53,941 bases of DNA from Coxiellaceae bacterium (GTDB lineage Bacteria; Pseudomonadota; Gammaproteobacteria; Coxiellales; Coxiellaceae), in the NCBI GenBank assembly GCA_011523685.1, contig WTGG01000022.1:1-53941 (forward strand), read 5' to 3'. Numbering within the stretch: the first letter of the stretch is position 1; each line of letters begins with the position of its first letter. The notes below the pieces were generated by a model. That model saw nothing but the letters and a program-made list of their open reading frames with translations. It did no database searches and was not told the DNA's origin. A program made the translations under genes and the position numbers. This document shows, in pieces, positions 28,091 through 38,038 of this stretch.

Positions 28091-29662
28091 CTAAACAACA
28101 GCCAACTCGTCGTGTAATCGTCCTACCCACTGTTTAGCATCTTCATCGCCTGGCTGCAACACCAACGCCTTTTCGAAATGTACCAAGGCCTCTTGATGAG
28201 AACCAGCATGGTATAAACTATACCCCCAATTATAATGCAAGGCATAAGTTGGCTCAAAATATTGCGACGACTGCTCATAGTAATGAATTGCTTGTTGATA
28301 ATGCTCTGCCTCGTGATAGTAGACCGCAAGATCAAATAAAATATCATGACTATCAGGCAGGTAATAAAATTGCTCGGCAACTTTAGGTAAATGCTCGGTT
28401 AAATATTGCACCAAGTCTTCATCCGCATCATCGATCAACTCATTAATACGCTCACTGACCTGTTGATAGATGTATGGATCCCATCGCGACAATGATAGGT
28501 AAGCTGCAATGGTCTTAAGCGGTTGCTTTTCAATAATGGGCTCCATGTGCTCATAAAAGCAAAAGAACTCCGCTGGGCCAAAGGCCATAATATTGGCAGC
28601 TTGAGCCAACTGTGTAGCTGGCAATTGATCCAAAGTCATCCCCATTAAGAAGAGGCCAGACACAAAACCATCAATCGCATATGGAATCTGACAATCACCC
28701 CCCTGGGATTTACAATACTCACCCAAAGCATGAAAATTAACCATTAAGGAAAAGCTACCATGGATAGCAAACTCTGGAGCCTCTAAACCATCCAACTCAT
28801 CCCAACTGACATACCCTTTATCAGAACTCAGTAAAACCATTTTATCATTTGAAAGGCGCTTAAGATTTTCCAGGCCACGCAATGAACCAATAGGAAATTG
28901 CAAATAGGTATCATCAGACAATGTGCGATAACTATTTAATAAGCGATCAAAATCAGGGTGCTGATAATAATCATCGGACATCTCTGCATGCGTGAATGCA
29001 AAATTAACCTTTTCCCAGTCGCGAGGACCAAACTTACCGACATTAGAAGCTGATGTTGTTAATGTAGTTCTCGCTTCTTCTAAAGAACCTTGATTGACAC
29101 GAAAGACATCAGTAACGATAGAATCAAATAAATAATTAGCAAAAACCACAACGGGCTGCTGAATGTCGCCACGAGACAACACACGATCTTGATGAATTAA
29201 ATGTAGATGATCATCTTTCTCAAAATCAAATTGAGCAAAATCCAATAACCCAGACTGAACAAAATCCACGAGCGCTGAATGCTTTTCCCAGAAATCAATA
29301 TTACTCGCAGTAAAGTCTGTCATTACATAGCACACAGGTATTGTCTGAACACCTTTTGCATGCATAATTTCTTGAAGTTTTTTCAAAAAATAAAAACCAA
29401 ACTGTCCATGGCCAGCACCAATTTCGACACAATAAAAAGGCTCAGATGACAATTCAGGATGTTTAGCCTGCCAATCTTCGATGAACGCAGCGACTACCGC
29501 AGCATAATGGTATGCGATAAATGGGTTGGTGGTGATATAACAAGGCACATCGCCTGACCACGCCTCAATACCCGACTCGTCATAGTAGTGACGTTGTGCT
29601 TGCCACACTGCTGACTGTGAAAAGACTTGCTGTTCTTCGATCGTAACGAGCTGCTTTGTCAT
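28091..29662 (-). CDS. SAM methyltransferase-like protein with C-terminal TPR
   Basis: A 523-residue protein. The N-terminal part has PCYITTNPFIAYHYAAVVAA, the SAM motif VEIGAGHGQFGFYFLKKL (near residue 90) and VVVFANYLFDSIVTDVF, a layout like the MidA/NDUFAF7 methyltransferase group. The last 80 residues form two or three TPR units. I chose ATG 29662 with GGAGG five bases upstream, over ATG 29686. The substrate is unknown; a protein arginine or glutamine target would fit the family. Divergent from rsfS. Confidence 0.65.
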   Translation of the reverse strand: MTKQLVTIEEQQVFSQSAVWQAQRHYYDESGIEAWSGDVPCYITTNPFIAYHYAAVVAAFIEDWQAKHPELSSEPFYCVEIGAGHGQFGFYFLKKLQEIMHAKGVQTIPVCYVMTDFTASNIDFWEKHSALVDFVQSGLLDFAQFDFEKDDHLHLIHQDRVLSRGDIQQPVVVFANYLFDSIVTDVFRVNQGSLEEARTTLTTSASNVGKFGPRDWEKVNFAFTHAEMSDDYYQHPDFDRLLNSYRTLSDDTYLQFPIGSLRGLENLKRLSNDKMVLLSSDKGYVSWDELDGLEAPEFAIHGSFSLMVNFHALGEYCKSQGGDCQIPYAIDGFVSGLFLMGMTLDQLPATQLAQAANIMAFGPAEFFCFYEHMEPIIEKQPLKTIAAYLSLSRWDPYIYQQVSERINELIDDADEDLVQYLTEHLPKVAEQFYYLPDSHDILFDLAVYYHEAEHYQQAIHYYEQSSQYFEPTYALHYNWGYSLYHAGSHQEALVHFEKALVLQPGDEDAKQWVGRLHDELAVV

Positions 29663-29810
29663 TTGGCCTCCTTCGCCATCCATCATGCTGGCCAGTAGTA
29701 TACGCTAATCTAGACAAATCACCATAAAGAAAGCACCGACACTGCATCGATGTTTGCGGAACCCAACCTTTTTAGTTAAGATGCACTCTTTTTTGACCAT
29801 CGGATTTATC

Positions 29811-30176
29811 ATGGAAACAAACACCCTCTCGCCTCAAGAGCTACATGCGTTAATTATTACTGCCCTAGAAGACAATAAAGCTATTGATATCAAATCATTT
29901 GATGTAACTCATTTAACCGACGTCACTGACAGCATTGTGGTTTGTACATCCACCTCTAAACGCCACGCACTCACCTTGGCGGAAAAAGTCAGCCTACTTG
30001 CCAAACAACAAGGCGAGCGCGCACTCAGCACAGAAGGTGACGATAACAGCGAATGGATCCTGATTGACTTTGTCGATGTTGTGGTACATATCATGCTAGC
30101 CGAAACGCGAGAATTTTATAGCATTGAAAAACTCTGGAACATGACAGAATCTTCGCGTGAACAGCAGAGCCAATAA
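29811..30176 (+). CDS. rsfS: Ribosomal silencing factor RsfS
   Basis: A 121-residue DUF143 protein that binds L14 and blocks subunit joining under starvation. Typical segments are DVTDSIVVCTSTSKRHALTL, STEGDDNSEWILIDF and VVVHIMLAETREFYSIEKLW. ATG 29811 fits the family start; an in-frame upstream extension to 29754 is unlikely. It is followed by rlmH 3 bp later, the conserved pair. Confidence 0.95.
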   Translation: METNTLSPQELHALIITALEDNKAIDIKSFDVTHLTDVTDSIVVCTSTSKRHALTLAEKVSLLAKQQGERALSTEGDDNSEWILIDFVDVVVHIMLAETREFYSIEKLWNMTESSREQQSQ

Positions 30177-30179
30177 GCC

Positions 30180-30647
30180 ATGAAAATAACGTTAATTGCC
30201 ATTGAAAATAGCCCACCTGCTTGGGCCAACGATGGCTTTGAAACGTACGCAAAACGCCTACCTAAAGACTACCAACTCTCACTGATCAGCATTCCTGCAA
30301 ACAAACGCGGCAAGAATGCCCCCATTGAGCAAATTCTCGAACAAGAAGGCGAACGAATCATTCAAGCGATTACTCCTGGCCAACACATCATTGCGCTTGA
30401 TCGACTAGGATCAGCTGTTTCTACACAGAACATTGCTGACAAACTCTTGCAATGGCACGACCATCACCAAGATATTTGCTTGCTGATTGGTGGCCCTGAA
30501 GGTTTATCTCCCGCTTGCCTATCTCGGGCACACACACAATGGTCATTATCAGCACTCACACTACCACACCCACTGGTTAAAGTTGTCATGGCAGAACAAC
30601 TCTATCGCGCCTGGAGTATTCACCAGAATCATCCTTACCATCGCTAA
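30180..30647 (+). CDS. rlmH: 23S rRNA pseudouridine-1915 N3-methyltransferase
   Basis: A 155-residue SPOUT methyltransferase. The knot region is LLIGGPEGLSPACL, followed by WSLSALTLPHPLVKVVMAEQ and LYRAWSIHQNHPYHR, the usual C-terminal end. It modifies helix 69 of 23S rRNA. It is tightly linked to rsfS upstream and mrdA downstream, as in most gammaproteobacteria. Confidence 0.97.
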   Translation: MKITLIAIENSPPAWANDGFETYAKRLPKDYQLSLISIPANKRGKNAPIEQILEQEGERIIQAITPGQHIIALDRLGSAVSTQNIADKLLQWHDHHQDICLLIGGPEGLSPACLSRAHTQWSLSALTLPHPLVKVVMAEQLYRAWSIHQNHPYHR

Positions 30648-30695
30648 TAAAACATGCTAGATTAGCGATCACTGAAATGACACACACCCATTTTC

Positions 30696-32534
30696 ATGAA
30701 ACAACACTCCGATCAACCAGATTTTCAACGACGTTACCGCCGAATGATTGTGGGTGTTTGCATCGTGTTTATCATTTTGATCACTCGCCTTTTTTATCTT
30801 CAAATAATTAGTCACACTCAGTACACCACACTCTCTAGGCATAACTTTCTCAACGTCATGGCCAAAGCTCCTGAACGTGGGCTTATTTATGATCGCAACG
30901 GAGCCCTACTTGCCAAAAATATTCCGAGCTACACCCTAAGCCTGATACCAGGAAAAATTAAAAACATGGATGCAACTCTTGAGGATTTACAAGCCACATT
31001 AGACATCGACAATCTAGCCATTAAACGTTTTAAACATCGCCTCAACCAATACCATCCTTACGACCTAGCTCCCCTACCCACCAAACTCAATGAAGAACAA
31101 ATTGATCGCTTCTATGTCAACGCCTACCGCTTTCCAGGAGTCTCTATTACCGCATCATTACAAAGAGAATACCCACTGAAAGCGGTTGGCAGCAGCGTGG
31201 TTGGCTATGTCGGAAAAATTAACGACCAAGACCTCAATCAACTGAATAAAAATAATTACCTCGCATCAACGTATGTTGGCAAAACAGGTATTGAAAAAGG
31301 TCTTGAGACCACACTGCACGGCTCCACAGGCATTCAACAAGTCGAGATAAATGCACGCGGACAGATTGTTCATACACTCAGCCAACAGCCCGCTCATGCC
31401 GGACCCACTCTTCACCTAACCATTGACAGTCGATTACAACAGTTCATTATTAAAACACTCGGCGATTTATCCGCTGCTGTAGTAGCCATAGATCCCAGTA
31501 ACGGTGATATTCTCGCAATGGTATCGACACCGACTTACGATACCAATTTATTTTCACAAGGGATGAGCACACAAGAATATCACGACCTAGCCAACAACCC
31601 TCACCACCCCTTATACAATAAAACCATTCAAGGACTGTATTCACCTGGCTCAACCATTAAGCCATTTTATGCAGTGTCCGCATTAGATAATGGTGTCATC
31701 ACGCCACAATCCACTATCAATGACCCTGGTTGGTTCTCACTACCTAATAGCACACATAAATTCCGCGACTGGAAACCGCATGGCCATGGTAAAGTCAATA
31801 TTAAAAAAGCCATCATGGTCTCTTGTGATACCTATTTTTATTGGCTCTCTACTAAAATGGGCATTAACCTTATCGACCACACCCTAAAAACATTTGGCTT
31901 TGGTGCTTCTACACAAATCAACCTCCCTTCAGAATTGAATGGTACAATTCCATCACCGGAGTGGAAGTCTTCCCACCAGGGATCTCCATGGTATGCTGGT
32001 GATACTGTGATTACTGGCATTGGTCAAGGCTCATTACTGGTTACACCACTACAACTAGCTAGTGCTACGGCCACGCTTGCCATGCATGGAAAACATTACC
32101 AACCTCACCTAGTTCACTCAGTACAAACAGACCCTGAACACTCAACCCTGATTGAACCGCAACTCACCTCAACCATCACACTCAATAATCCCCATAACTG
32201 GGATATCGTCATTGATGCACTACAAGATGTGGTACGCAGCCCTCATGGAACAGCGCGCTATTTTGGCCCACACAACTATACCGTTGCAGCCAAAACTGGC
32301 ACGGCACAAGTCTATGGGCACCATAGAGATGAAGTCTACGTCCAAAGCAACGTACCCTGGAAACTTCGCAACAACCATTTATTCATTGATTTCGCACCCG
32401 TTGAACAACCTAAAATTGCGTTAGCGCTAGTCATTGAGCATGACGGAGGAGCTGACCGCATTGCTGGCTTAATCACCACCTACTATCTGATGCATTGTTT
32501 AGACAACGACAAAAACTCATCAACACACAGCTAG
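30696..32534 (+). CDS. mrdA: Penicillin-binding protein 2 (elongasome transpeptidase)
   Basis: A 612-residue membrane-anchored transpeptidase that cross-links peptidoglycan during cell elongation with RodA. There is one N-terminal helix (about 18-38) and a pedestal domain. The active-site motifs are S319-T-I-K322, S376-C-D378 and K533-T-G535. Its last 4 bp overlap the end of the convergent lysC-lysA gene. In most relatives rodA follows directly; here two foreign-to-the-cluster genes separate them. Confidence 0.97.
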   Translation: MKQHSDQPDFQRRYRRMIVGVCIVFIILITRLFYLQIISHTQYTTLSRHNFLNVMAKAPERGLIYDRNGALLAKNIPSYTLSLIPGKIKNMDATLEDLQATLDIDNLAIKRFKHRLNQYHPYDLAPLPTKLNEEQIDRFYVNAYRFPGVSITASLQREYPLKAVGSSVVGYVGKINDQDLNQLNKNNYLASTYVGKTGIEKGLETTLHGSTGIQQVEINARGQIVHTLSQQPAHAGPTLHLTIDSRLQQFIIKTLGDLSAAVVAIDPSNGDILAMVSTPTYDTNLFSQGMSTQEYHDLANNPHHPLYNKTIQGLYSPGSTIKPFYAVSALDNGVITPQSTINDPGWFSLPNSTHKFRDWKPHGHGKVNIKKAIMVSCDTYFYWLSTKMGINLIDHTLKTFGFGASTQINLPSELNGTIPSPEWKSSHQGSPWYAGDTVITGIGQGSLLVTPLQLASATATLAMHGKHYQPHLVHSVQTDPEHSTLIEPQLTSTITLNNPHNWDIVIDALQDVVRSPHGTARYFGPHNYTVAAKTGTAQVYGHHRDEVYVQSNVPWKLRNNHLFIDFAPVEQPKIALALVIEHDGGADRIAGLITTYYLMHCLDNDKNSSTHS

Positions 32535-35113
32535 TCTTGCAAGAAAAACTCCTGAGCTAATGGACGCAGATTATACTGAGAACTCATACTCGCCCCGTAT
32601 GCACCGACGGTAGAAATGAGGATATGATCACCTTCTTCAGTTTTTGGCATCCAACGAGAACGCCCCATCACATCCCCACTTTCACAGATTGGACCAACAA
32701 TATGTGCCAGGTACTCAATGGGGTCTCCTAAGCGACTCAAGTTAACGATGTCATGATAGGCACCATACAATGCGGGTCGAATTAATGTATGCATTCCTGC
32801 ATCAATACCAATATAAGTTAATGATGCTTTATGCTTAATCTGTGTCACTCTCGCGCACAATACCCCAGACTCTGCGGTTAGATAACGACCCGGCTCCATC
32901 CACAACTCAAATTGAGGGTGTGTTTGCTTAATTGATAATAAGACTTGATCTAATGCTGGCACATCAAACGCCACTTGGCCCAACTTCTCTGGCACACCCA
33001 AGCCACCACCAAGATTTAAAATACGCACAGAAGGAAAGTGTTTAGTCATCGCAATTAAATGCATGGCTACTTTATGCCAATTATTCACCTGAAGAATACC
33101 ACTCCCTGAATGCGCATGCAGACCAATCACTGTGGCCTGACTGAGCGCCAATGCATCACCCAACTTATCGATGGACGCTCTAGATAATCCAAACTTAGAT
33201 TGATTACCACCAGTTTCCACAAACTCATGATGACCATCACCAAAACCCGGATCAATACGCAAAAAGAGTGACTGATGTTTAAATAGATCAGACCATTCGA
33301 TCAATGGATGAAGGTTATCAATGGTTAAATACACCCCTAATTCAATCGCTTTTTGATACTCCTGCCTGGAAGCAAAATTGGGTGTAAACAATATTCTCTG
33401 AGGGTTAATCTTCGGGAAGCACTGAAGTATTAATTCAACCTCATAAATAGACACACACTCAAAACCTAAGCCTAAATCGTAAAAAATAGATAACACTCGT
33501 GGATTTGAATTAGCCTTAACTGCGTAAAAAATCTGATCCAATGATTTGCATTGTAATAATTGTTGAGCCTGCCCTGAAAGCTGACCTTCAGCATAGATAT
33601 ATGTCGGTGACACGCGAGAGTTTAAATCCATAATCTCTGATCGTCGATTCAACCACCATGCTGATGACACCTGATGCGCCGCATCAAATTCCTGCTGATA
33701 ACTAAGACCAAAACAATCTTGTGCAATACTATTTTCAATTAACATATCATGTAATAACTGTGTATATGTTTTTGCTTGATCCTCATCAACTACAATCGTA
33801 AAACTCAAATCATTAGACGACTGAGCTACCAAATGGATAGAGGACGAACGAAATAAAGCAAATACATCCTTAATTTGGTATAACACTCGCTTAATCTGCG
33901 TTCCCACAACACTAATACTTGCACAAGGCGAAATGACACTCACTCGTGCAAACTGCTCAAGATCATTTAATAGTGCATGTAACCGTTGCTTATCGATTAA
34001 TGATACTTTGGTGTCTAAACTCACCGTGATATTGGATTCAGCCGTTGTAATTAAGTCAACTGAGATATGATGCTGCTTAAAACAAGCAAACACATCTGCT
34101 AAAAAACCAGAACGCTTCCACATACTGATTGCCTCTAAAGCAATTAGAGTCACTTCATGTTTTACATTCACTGACTTAATCACTGGCGTGTCAACATTGG
34201 ACTGAAAGATACGCGTACCAGGTCGCGCTGGGTCATGCGTATAACTGATCACCAGAGGGATCTGTTGTTGACGCAAAGGTAATAGCGTTTCGGGATGCAA
34301 TACTTTTGCCCCCATTAACGCAATCTCTTGTGCCTCATCATAAGTAAGCTCAGTAATATGACGCGCAGAAGCATACTCATGAGGATTAGCCGTATAGATA
34401 CCTGGAACATCCGTCCAAATCTCACAACAATGTGCCTGTAACTGAGCGGCAAAATACGCCGCAGAAATATCTGACCCCCCTCTCCCCAGCAAAACAACAT
34501 CGGCTGCCGAATCTTGAGCCATGAAACCTTGCGTAATACAGACTGGCTCACTTAATCCATTCATATACTCGATAAACGATGGATTCTTTTCAACCACACA
34601 GTGTGCATTTAGATAATGATTCACTGGGCTAGCATGATACGATTCATCAGCCTGTAGCCAATCGGGAGCATACAGCCAATCACAAGATAGTCCTTGTTGC
34701 GATAAAACGGCATGACCTATGATAGTTAATAAGATCTCACCATACGACATCACTTTTGCCTGATACTTTTCAGAAGCATCATGCAACAACCTAACACCCT
34801 GCAAATAAGAGATTAATTGTTCCCATTGATCGTTAAAAGCTTGTGGTAAAACCGTATCAAGATCATGACAAAGCGACTCATAACACTGCCGAATATTCAG
34901 CAAGTCATCATCATAAGGTTCACCAGCAGAGGCCGCTTTAAAGACTGCCTCCAATTGATCAGAGACACCACGTGGGGCAGAACATACTAATAGTACAGCG
35001 TGATGATTATCCCTATGCTGCTGCACTATAGATTGAATACGACACCATGCAGACCGACTATTAACACTGGTCCCACCAAACTTAATAACCACCCATGATG
35101 CTCTAGAACGCAT
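32531..35113 (-). CDS. Bifunctional aspartate kinase / diaminopimelate decarboxylase fusion
   Basis: A single 860-residue protein with the first and last enzymes of the lysine branch. An aspartokinase domain comes first (VVIKFGGTSVNS, LLGRGGSDISAAYFA, DVPGIYTANPHE), followed by two ACT-type regulatory segments (about residues 320-460). From about 490 comes a PLP decarboxylase with the lysine in IFYAVKANSNP, HAHSGSGI, GGGLGVPE, the MEPGRYL segment, the CESGD active-site cysteine, and a C-terminal GAYGASMSSQYN. Such LysC-LysA fusions are known in Xanthomonas/Xylella. AAGGTG precedes ATG 35113. The fusion could couple flux from aspartate to lysine, with feedback through the ACT part. Confidence 0.93.
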   Translation of the reverse strand: MRSRASWVVIKFGGTSVNSRSAWCRIQSIVQQHRDNHHAVLLVCSAPRGVSDQLEAVFKAASAGEPYDDDLLNIRQCYESLCHDLDTVLPQAFNDQWEQLISYLQGVRLLHDASEKYQAKVMSYGEILLTIIGHAVLSQQGLSCDWLYAPDWLQADESYHASPVNHYLNAHCVVEKNPSFIEYMNGLSEPVCITQGFMAQDSAADVVLLGRGGSDISAAYFAAQLQAHCCEIWTDVPGIYTANPHEYASARHITELTYDEAQEIALMGAKVLHPETLLPLRQQQIPLVISYTHDPARPGTRIFQSNVDTPVIKSVNVKHEVTLIALEAISMWKRSGFLADVFACFKQHHISVDLITTAESNITVSLDTKVSLIDKQRLHALLNDLEQFARVSVISPCASISVVGTQIKRVLYQIKDVFALFRSSSIHLVAQSSNDLSFTIVVDEDQAKTYTQLLHDMLIENSIAQDCFGLSYQQEFDAAHQVSSAWWLNRRSEIMDLNSRVSPTYIYAEGQLSGQAQQLLQCKSLDQIFYAVKANSNPRVLSIFYDLGLGFECVSIYEVELILQCFPKINPQRILFTPNFASRQEYQKAIELGVYLTIDNLHPLIEWSDLFKHQSLFLRIDPGFGDGHHEFVETGGNQSKFGLSRASIDKLGDALALSQATVIGLHAHSGSGILQVNNWHKVAMHLIAMTKHFPSVRILNLGGGLGVPEKLGQVAFDVPALDQVLLSIKQTHPQFELWMEPGRYLTAESGVLCARVTQIKHKASLTYIGIDAGMHTLIRPALYGAYHDIVNLSRLGDPIEYLAHIVGPICESGDVMGRSRWMPKTEEGDHILISTVGAYGASMSSQYNLRPLAQEFFLQD

Positions 35114-35272
35114 AATACCCACCTTATGTTAATCTCCACGCACCAACCTAACATGTCTAAAAAAATAATCAATATCAATAACCTAGATAATATCTTTATC
35201 CATCTATCAGTCATTTCAACTACCACACACGCACGACAATGAGACTCTCCACCACATCATCACAAAATGAAC

Positions 35273-35278
35273 TATAAT
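35273..35278 (+). promoter_or_regulatory. Putative -10 box of the Dps gene
   Basis: TATAAT 38 bp before ATG 35316. No good -35 is visible, so the promoter may need an activator such as OxyR. Confidence 0.4.
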
Positions 35279-35315
35279 TAATGTATAAAATAATAACTAA
35301 CACGGGAGCAACATC

Positions 35316-35789
35316 ATGGATATCCACATTGGTCTATCAGATGAACAACGTGAAGACATTGCAGAAGGACTTATTATTCTTCTTGCCAATAGTTATGCAC
35401 TGTATATTAAAACGCATAACTTTCATTGGAACGTTGAAGGTCCCTTATTTTCAGAACTTCACCATGTTTTTGAGAAACAATACCTCGAATTAGCCTTAGC
35501 CATTGATGAAATTGCGGAGCGTGTCCGAGCACTCGGTATCTATGTACCTGCCAGTTTTAGTCAATTTTCAAAACTCACCAGTATTGAGGAAGAGACCCAT
35601 CCCATTGACGCAGAAGCCATGGTCGAACAACTAGTCATCGGACAGGAAGAAATAGTCAGGACAGCCCGTCACCTCATGCCTTTGGTGACTGACGTGCATG
35701 ATGCACCTACTGAGTCATTATTGACCGATCGAATGATGGTACATGAAAAAAATGCCTGGATGTTACGCAGCTTATTAGAAGAATCTTAA
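35316..35789 (+). CDS. dps: Dps-family mini-ferritin
   Basis: A 157-residue four-helix protein that oxidises and stores iron and protects DNA. The ferroxidase ligands are in THNFHWNVEGPLFSELHHVF and AIDEIAERVRALG. Its N-terminus is short and not lysine-rich, so strong DNA binding is less likely. GGGAG lies before ATG 35316. It is monocistronic between lysC-lysA and rodA. Confidence 0.92.
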   Translation: MDIHIGLSDEQREDIAEGLIILLANSYALYIKTHNFHWNVEGPLFSELHHVFEKQYLELALAIDEIAERVRALGIYVPASFSQFSKLTSIEEETHPIDAEAMVEQLVIGQEEIVRTARHLMPLVTDVHDAPTESLLTDRMMVHEKNAWMLRSLLEES

Positions 35790-35864
35790 TACCCGGGCCT
35801 CTCCCCATCTGCACCTAAACAGTGCTACACTGTGCGCTGTTTAATTATTGCTTGATGGTCTCTC

Positions 35865-37007
35865 ATGCGTAGCCCTCACTATCTTGATCAATCCTACGAA
35901 GCCCGTTTATCACGTAAAATTCGACAATGGCGCTGGTCACACTGCCACATGGACCCTTTACTGCTGGGCGGGCTATTTATCTTATGCGCCATGGGGTTAT
36001 TCAACTTATACAGCGCTAGCAATCAACACATCAGTATGGTCAAACATCAATTGATGCACTATGGGTTAGCGCTCATTATTCTTATGGGTTGTGCACAAAT
36101 ATCACCTCGCTATTTCCGCTTAGCTGCACCATGGCTCTATGGCTTAGGCTTATTCAGCCTACTCTTAGTGCTTGTCGTTGGACATACCAGTCAAGGCGCG
36201 ACACGCTGGATAGGTGTAGGTTCATTACAAGTACAACCCTCTGAAATTATGAAACTGGCCATGCCTATGATGCTAGCGTGGTTTTGGCATGAGTTTGAAC
36301 ACCTCGACCCTACCAAAAAAATCATTATCGCATCCGCAATTTTACTCATACCAACCGCTCTCATTGCTAAACAACCCGACCTGGGAACAGCCATCTTAAT
36401 TGCTTGTGCAGGCACTTATGTCATTTTACTCGGCGGCATTCATCGCAACATCATATTAGCTAGCTTCCTGATTCTAATCATAGCGGCCCCTATCCTGTGG
36501 CACACACTGCATGACTATCAAAAACAACGTATTGAAACTTTTCTACATCCCGAAAAGGATCCTCTGGGTACCGGATACAATATCATTCAATCTAAAATTG
36601 CAGTCGGCTCCGGCGGCCTGACTGGGAAAGGCTGGTTACATGGCACACAATCTCACCTCTCTTTTTTACCGGCACATACGACAGATTTTATCTTTTCCGT
36701 GGCAGCTGAAGAATGGGGCTTACTGGGCAGTTGCATATTGTTAGCGGCCTATACCTTAATCTTTTTACGTTGTGCCAGCATTAGTCTTCAAGCGCAGAGC
36801 ACATTCACGCGATTACTCACAGGTAGTTTGAGCCTCACGTTCATGACCTGTGCTTGCATTAACATTGGCATGGTCATTGGCATCTTACCGGTGGTCGGAG
36901 TACCATTACCCTTGGTGAGTTATGGGGGAAGCTCAATGATCACAACGATGATGGCCTTTGGTATCATCATGTCAATTCAAACCCATAAAAAACTCTGGTC
37001 CAGCTAA
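35865..37007 (+). CDS. rodA: RodA, SEDS-family peptidoglycan polymerase
   Basis: A 380-residue protein with about ten membrane helices. FtsW/RodA signatures are QPSEIMKLAMPMMLAWF, KQPDLGTAILIACAG, TTDFIFSVAAEEWGLLG and a C-terminal GVPLPLVSYGGSS. It polymerises glycan strands with PBP2. mltB follows 18 bp later, so the two genes are cotranscribed. Its separation from mrdA by 3.3 kb is unusual. Confidence 0.96.
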   Translation: MRSPHYLDQSYEARLSRKIRQWRWSHCHMDPLLLGGLFILCAMGLFNLYSASNQHISMVKHQLMHYGLALIILMGCAQISPRYFRLAAPWLYGLGLFSLLLVLVVGHTSQGATRWIGVGSLQVQPSEIMKLAMPMMLAWFWHEFEHLDPTKKIIIASAILLIPTALIAKQPDLGTAILIACAGTYVILLGGIHRNIILASFLILIIAAPILWHTLHDYQKQRIETFLHPEKDPLGTGYNIIQSKIAVGSGGLTGKGWLHGTQSHLSFLPAHTTDFIFSVAAEEWGLLGSCILLAAYTLIFLRCASISLQAQSTFTRLLTGSLSLTFMTCACINIGMVIGILPVVGVPLPLVSYGGSSMITTMMAFGIIMSIQTHKKLWSS

Positions 37008-37024
37008 CTTACAAAGGAACTATC

Positions 37025-38038
37025 ATGACTTATAACAGGGCAACACTACAAAAAACATCTCGCATACTAGCACTCATCACTGCCATCAGCTTACCTGTCA
37101 TAGGCGTTGCCAATCAATCACTCACAGCGAATAAACAAACCTTCATTCAAACAGTCTCAAAACAATATAAAATACCTCAAGCTCAAGTGACTGACATTGT
37201 CGAACACATTCATTACAACCCTGACATCATAAAGAAAATGACAACACCGTACGAAGGCCTCAGCTGGCAAAAATACCGTGCACACTTTATCACAACACCG
37301 CGAATTCATGGCGGTCATTTTTATCAAACTCAACATGCCAATACCTTTCAAAAAGCCTACCAACAGTTTGGCGTCGATCAGAACACCATCACAGCCATCA
37401 TTGGTGTTGAAAGTTTTTATGGCAAACACACAGGGTCTTATAATGTGTTAGATGCCTTAGGCACCTTAGCTTTCCACTACCCACCACGTGCTAAATTCTT
37501 CCAAAGAGAGTTACAACAATACATTGTACTCAGCCTTAAAAATAATTTACCGATCACCACACTCAAAGGCTCATACGCTGGCGCACTCGGCATACCACAA
37601 TTCATGCCCTCCAGTTATAACCACTACGCCGTTCCTGGTAAATCACAACAAGCACCGGTTAATCTCTTCACCGATCACGATGATGCCATCATGAGTGTAG
37701 GTAACTTTTTGAAAGATGCCGGCTGGCAACGCAACCAACCCGTCGCTTGCTCTGTCAAACCCAATAAAACCATCAACCCCACACTGGTAAGCAAAAACAC
37801 CAAACCACAACACACTCTCGCCTGGTATGCACAACGTCAGGTTTCGTCAGCTTGCACTCAATCACTCAACCCCAACACCATGGCAGCCTTAGTGAATATG
37901 GGCAGTACAGCAACACCCGATTATTGGTTAGTGTTTAAGAACTTCAATGCCATCATGCGCTACAACCCTCGCATTAACTATGCCATGGCGGTGTTTCAAT
38001 TAAGCCAAGCTATTAATGTGGATCGTCAGCATGGCTAA
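37025..38038 (+). CDS. mltB: Membrane-bound lytic murein transglycosylase B type
   Basis: A 337-residue periplasmic enzyme cleaving glycan strands. It has a signal peptide (about residues 1-30, no lipobox cysteine seen), the catalytic glutamate in IIGVESFYGKHTGSYN, and YAGALGIPQFMPSSY. The C-terminal domain is of the MltB type. AAGGAAC precedes ATG 37025. Its end overlaps the start of the next gene by 8 bp. Confidence 0.95.
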   Translation: MTYNRATLQKTSRILALITAISLPVIGVANQSLTANKQTFIQTVSKQYKIPQAQVTDIVEHIHYNPDIIKKMTTPYEGLSWQKYRAHFITTPRIHGGHFYQTQHANTFQKAYQQFGVDQNTITAIIGVESFYGKHTGSYNVLDALGTLAFHYPPRAKFFQRELQQYIVLSLKNNLPITTLKGSYAGALGIPQFMPSSYNHYAVPGKSQQAPVNLFTDHDDAIMSVGNFLKDAGWQRNQPVACSVKPNKTINPTLVSKNTKPQHTLAWYAQRQVSSACTQSLNPNTMAALVNMGSTATPDYWLVFKNFNAIMRYNPRINYAMAVFQLSQAINVDRQHG

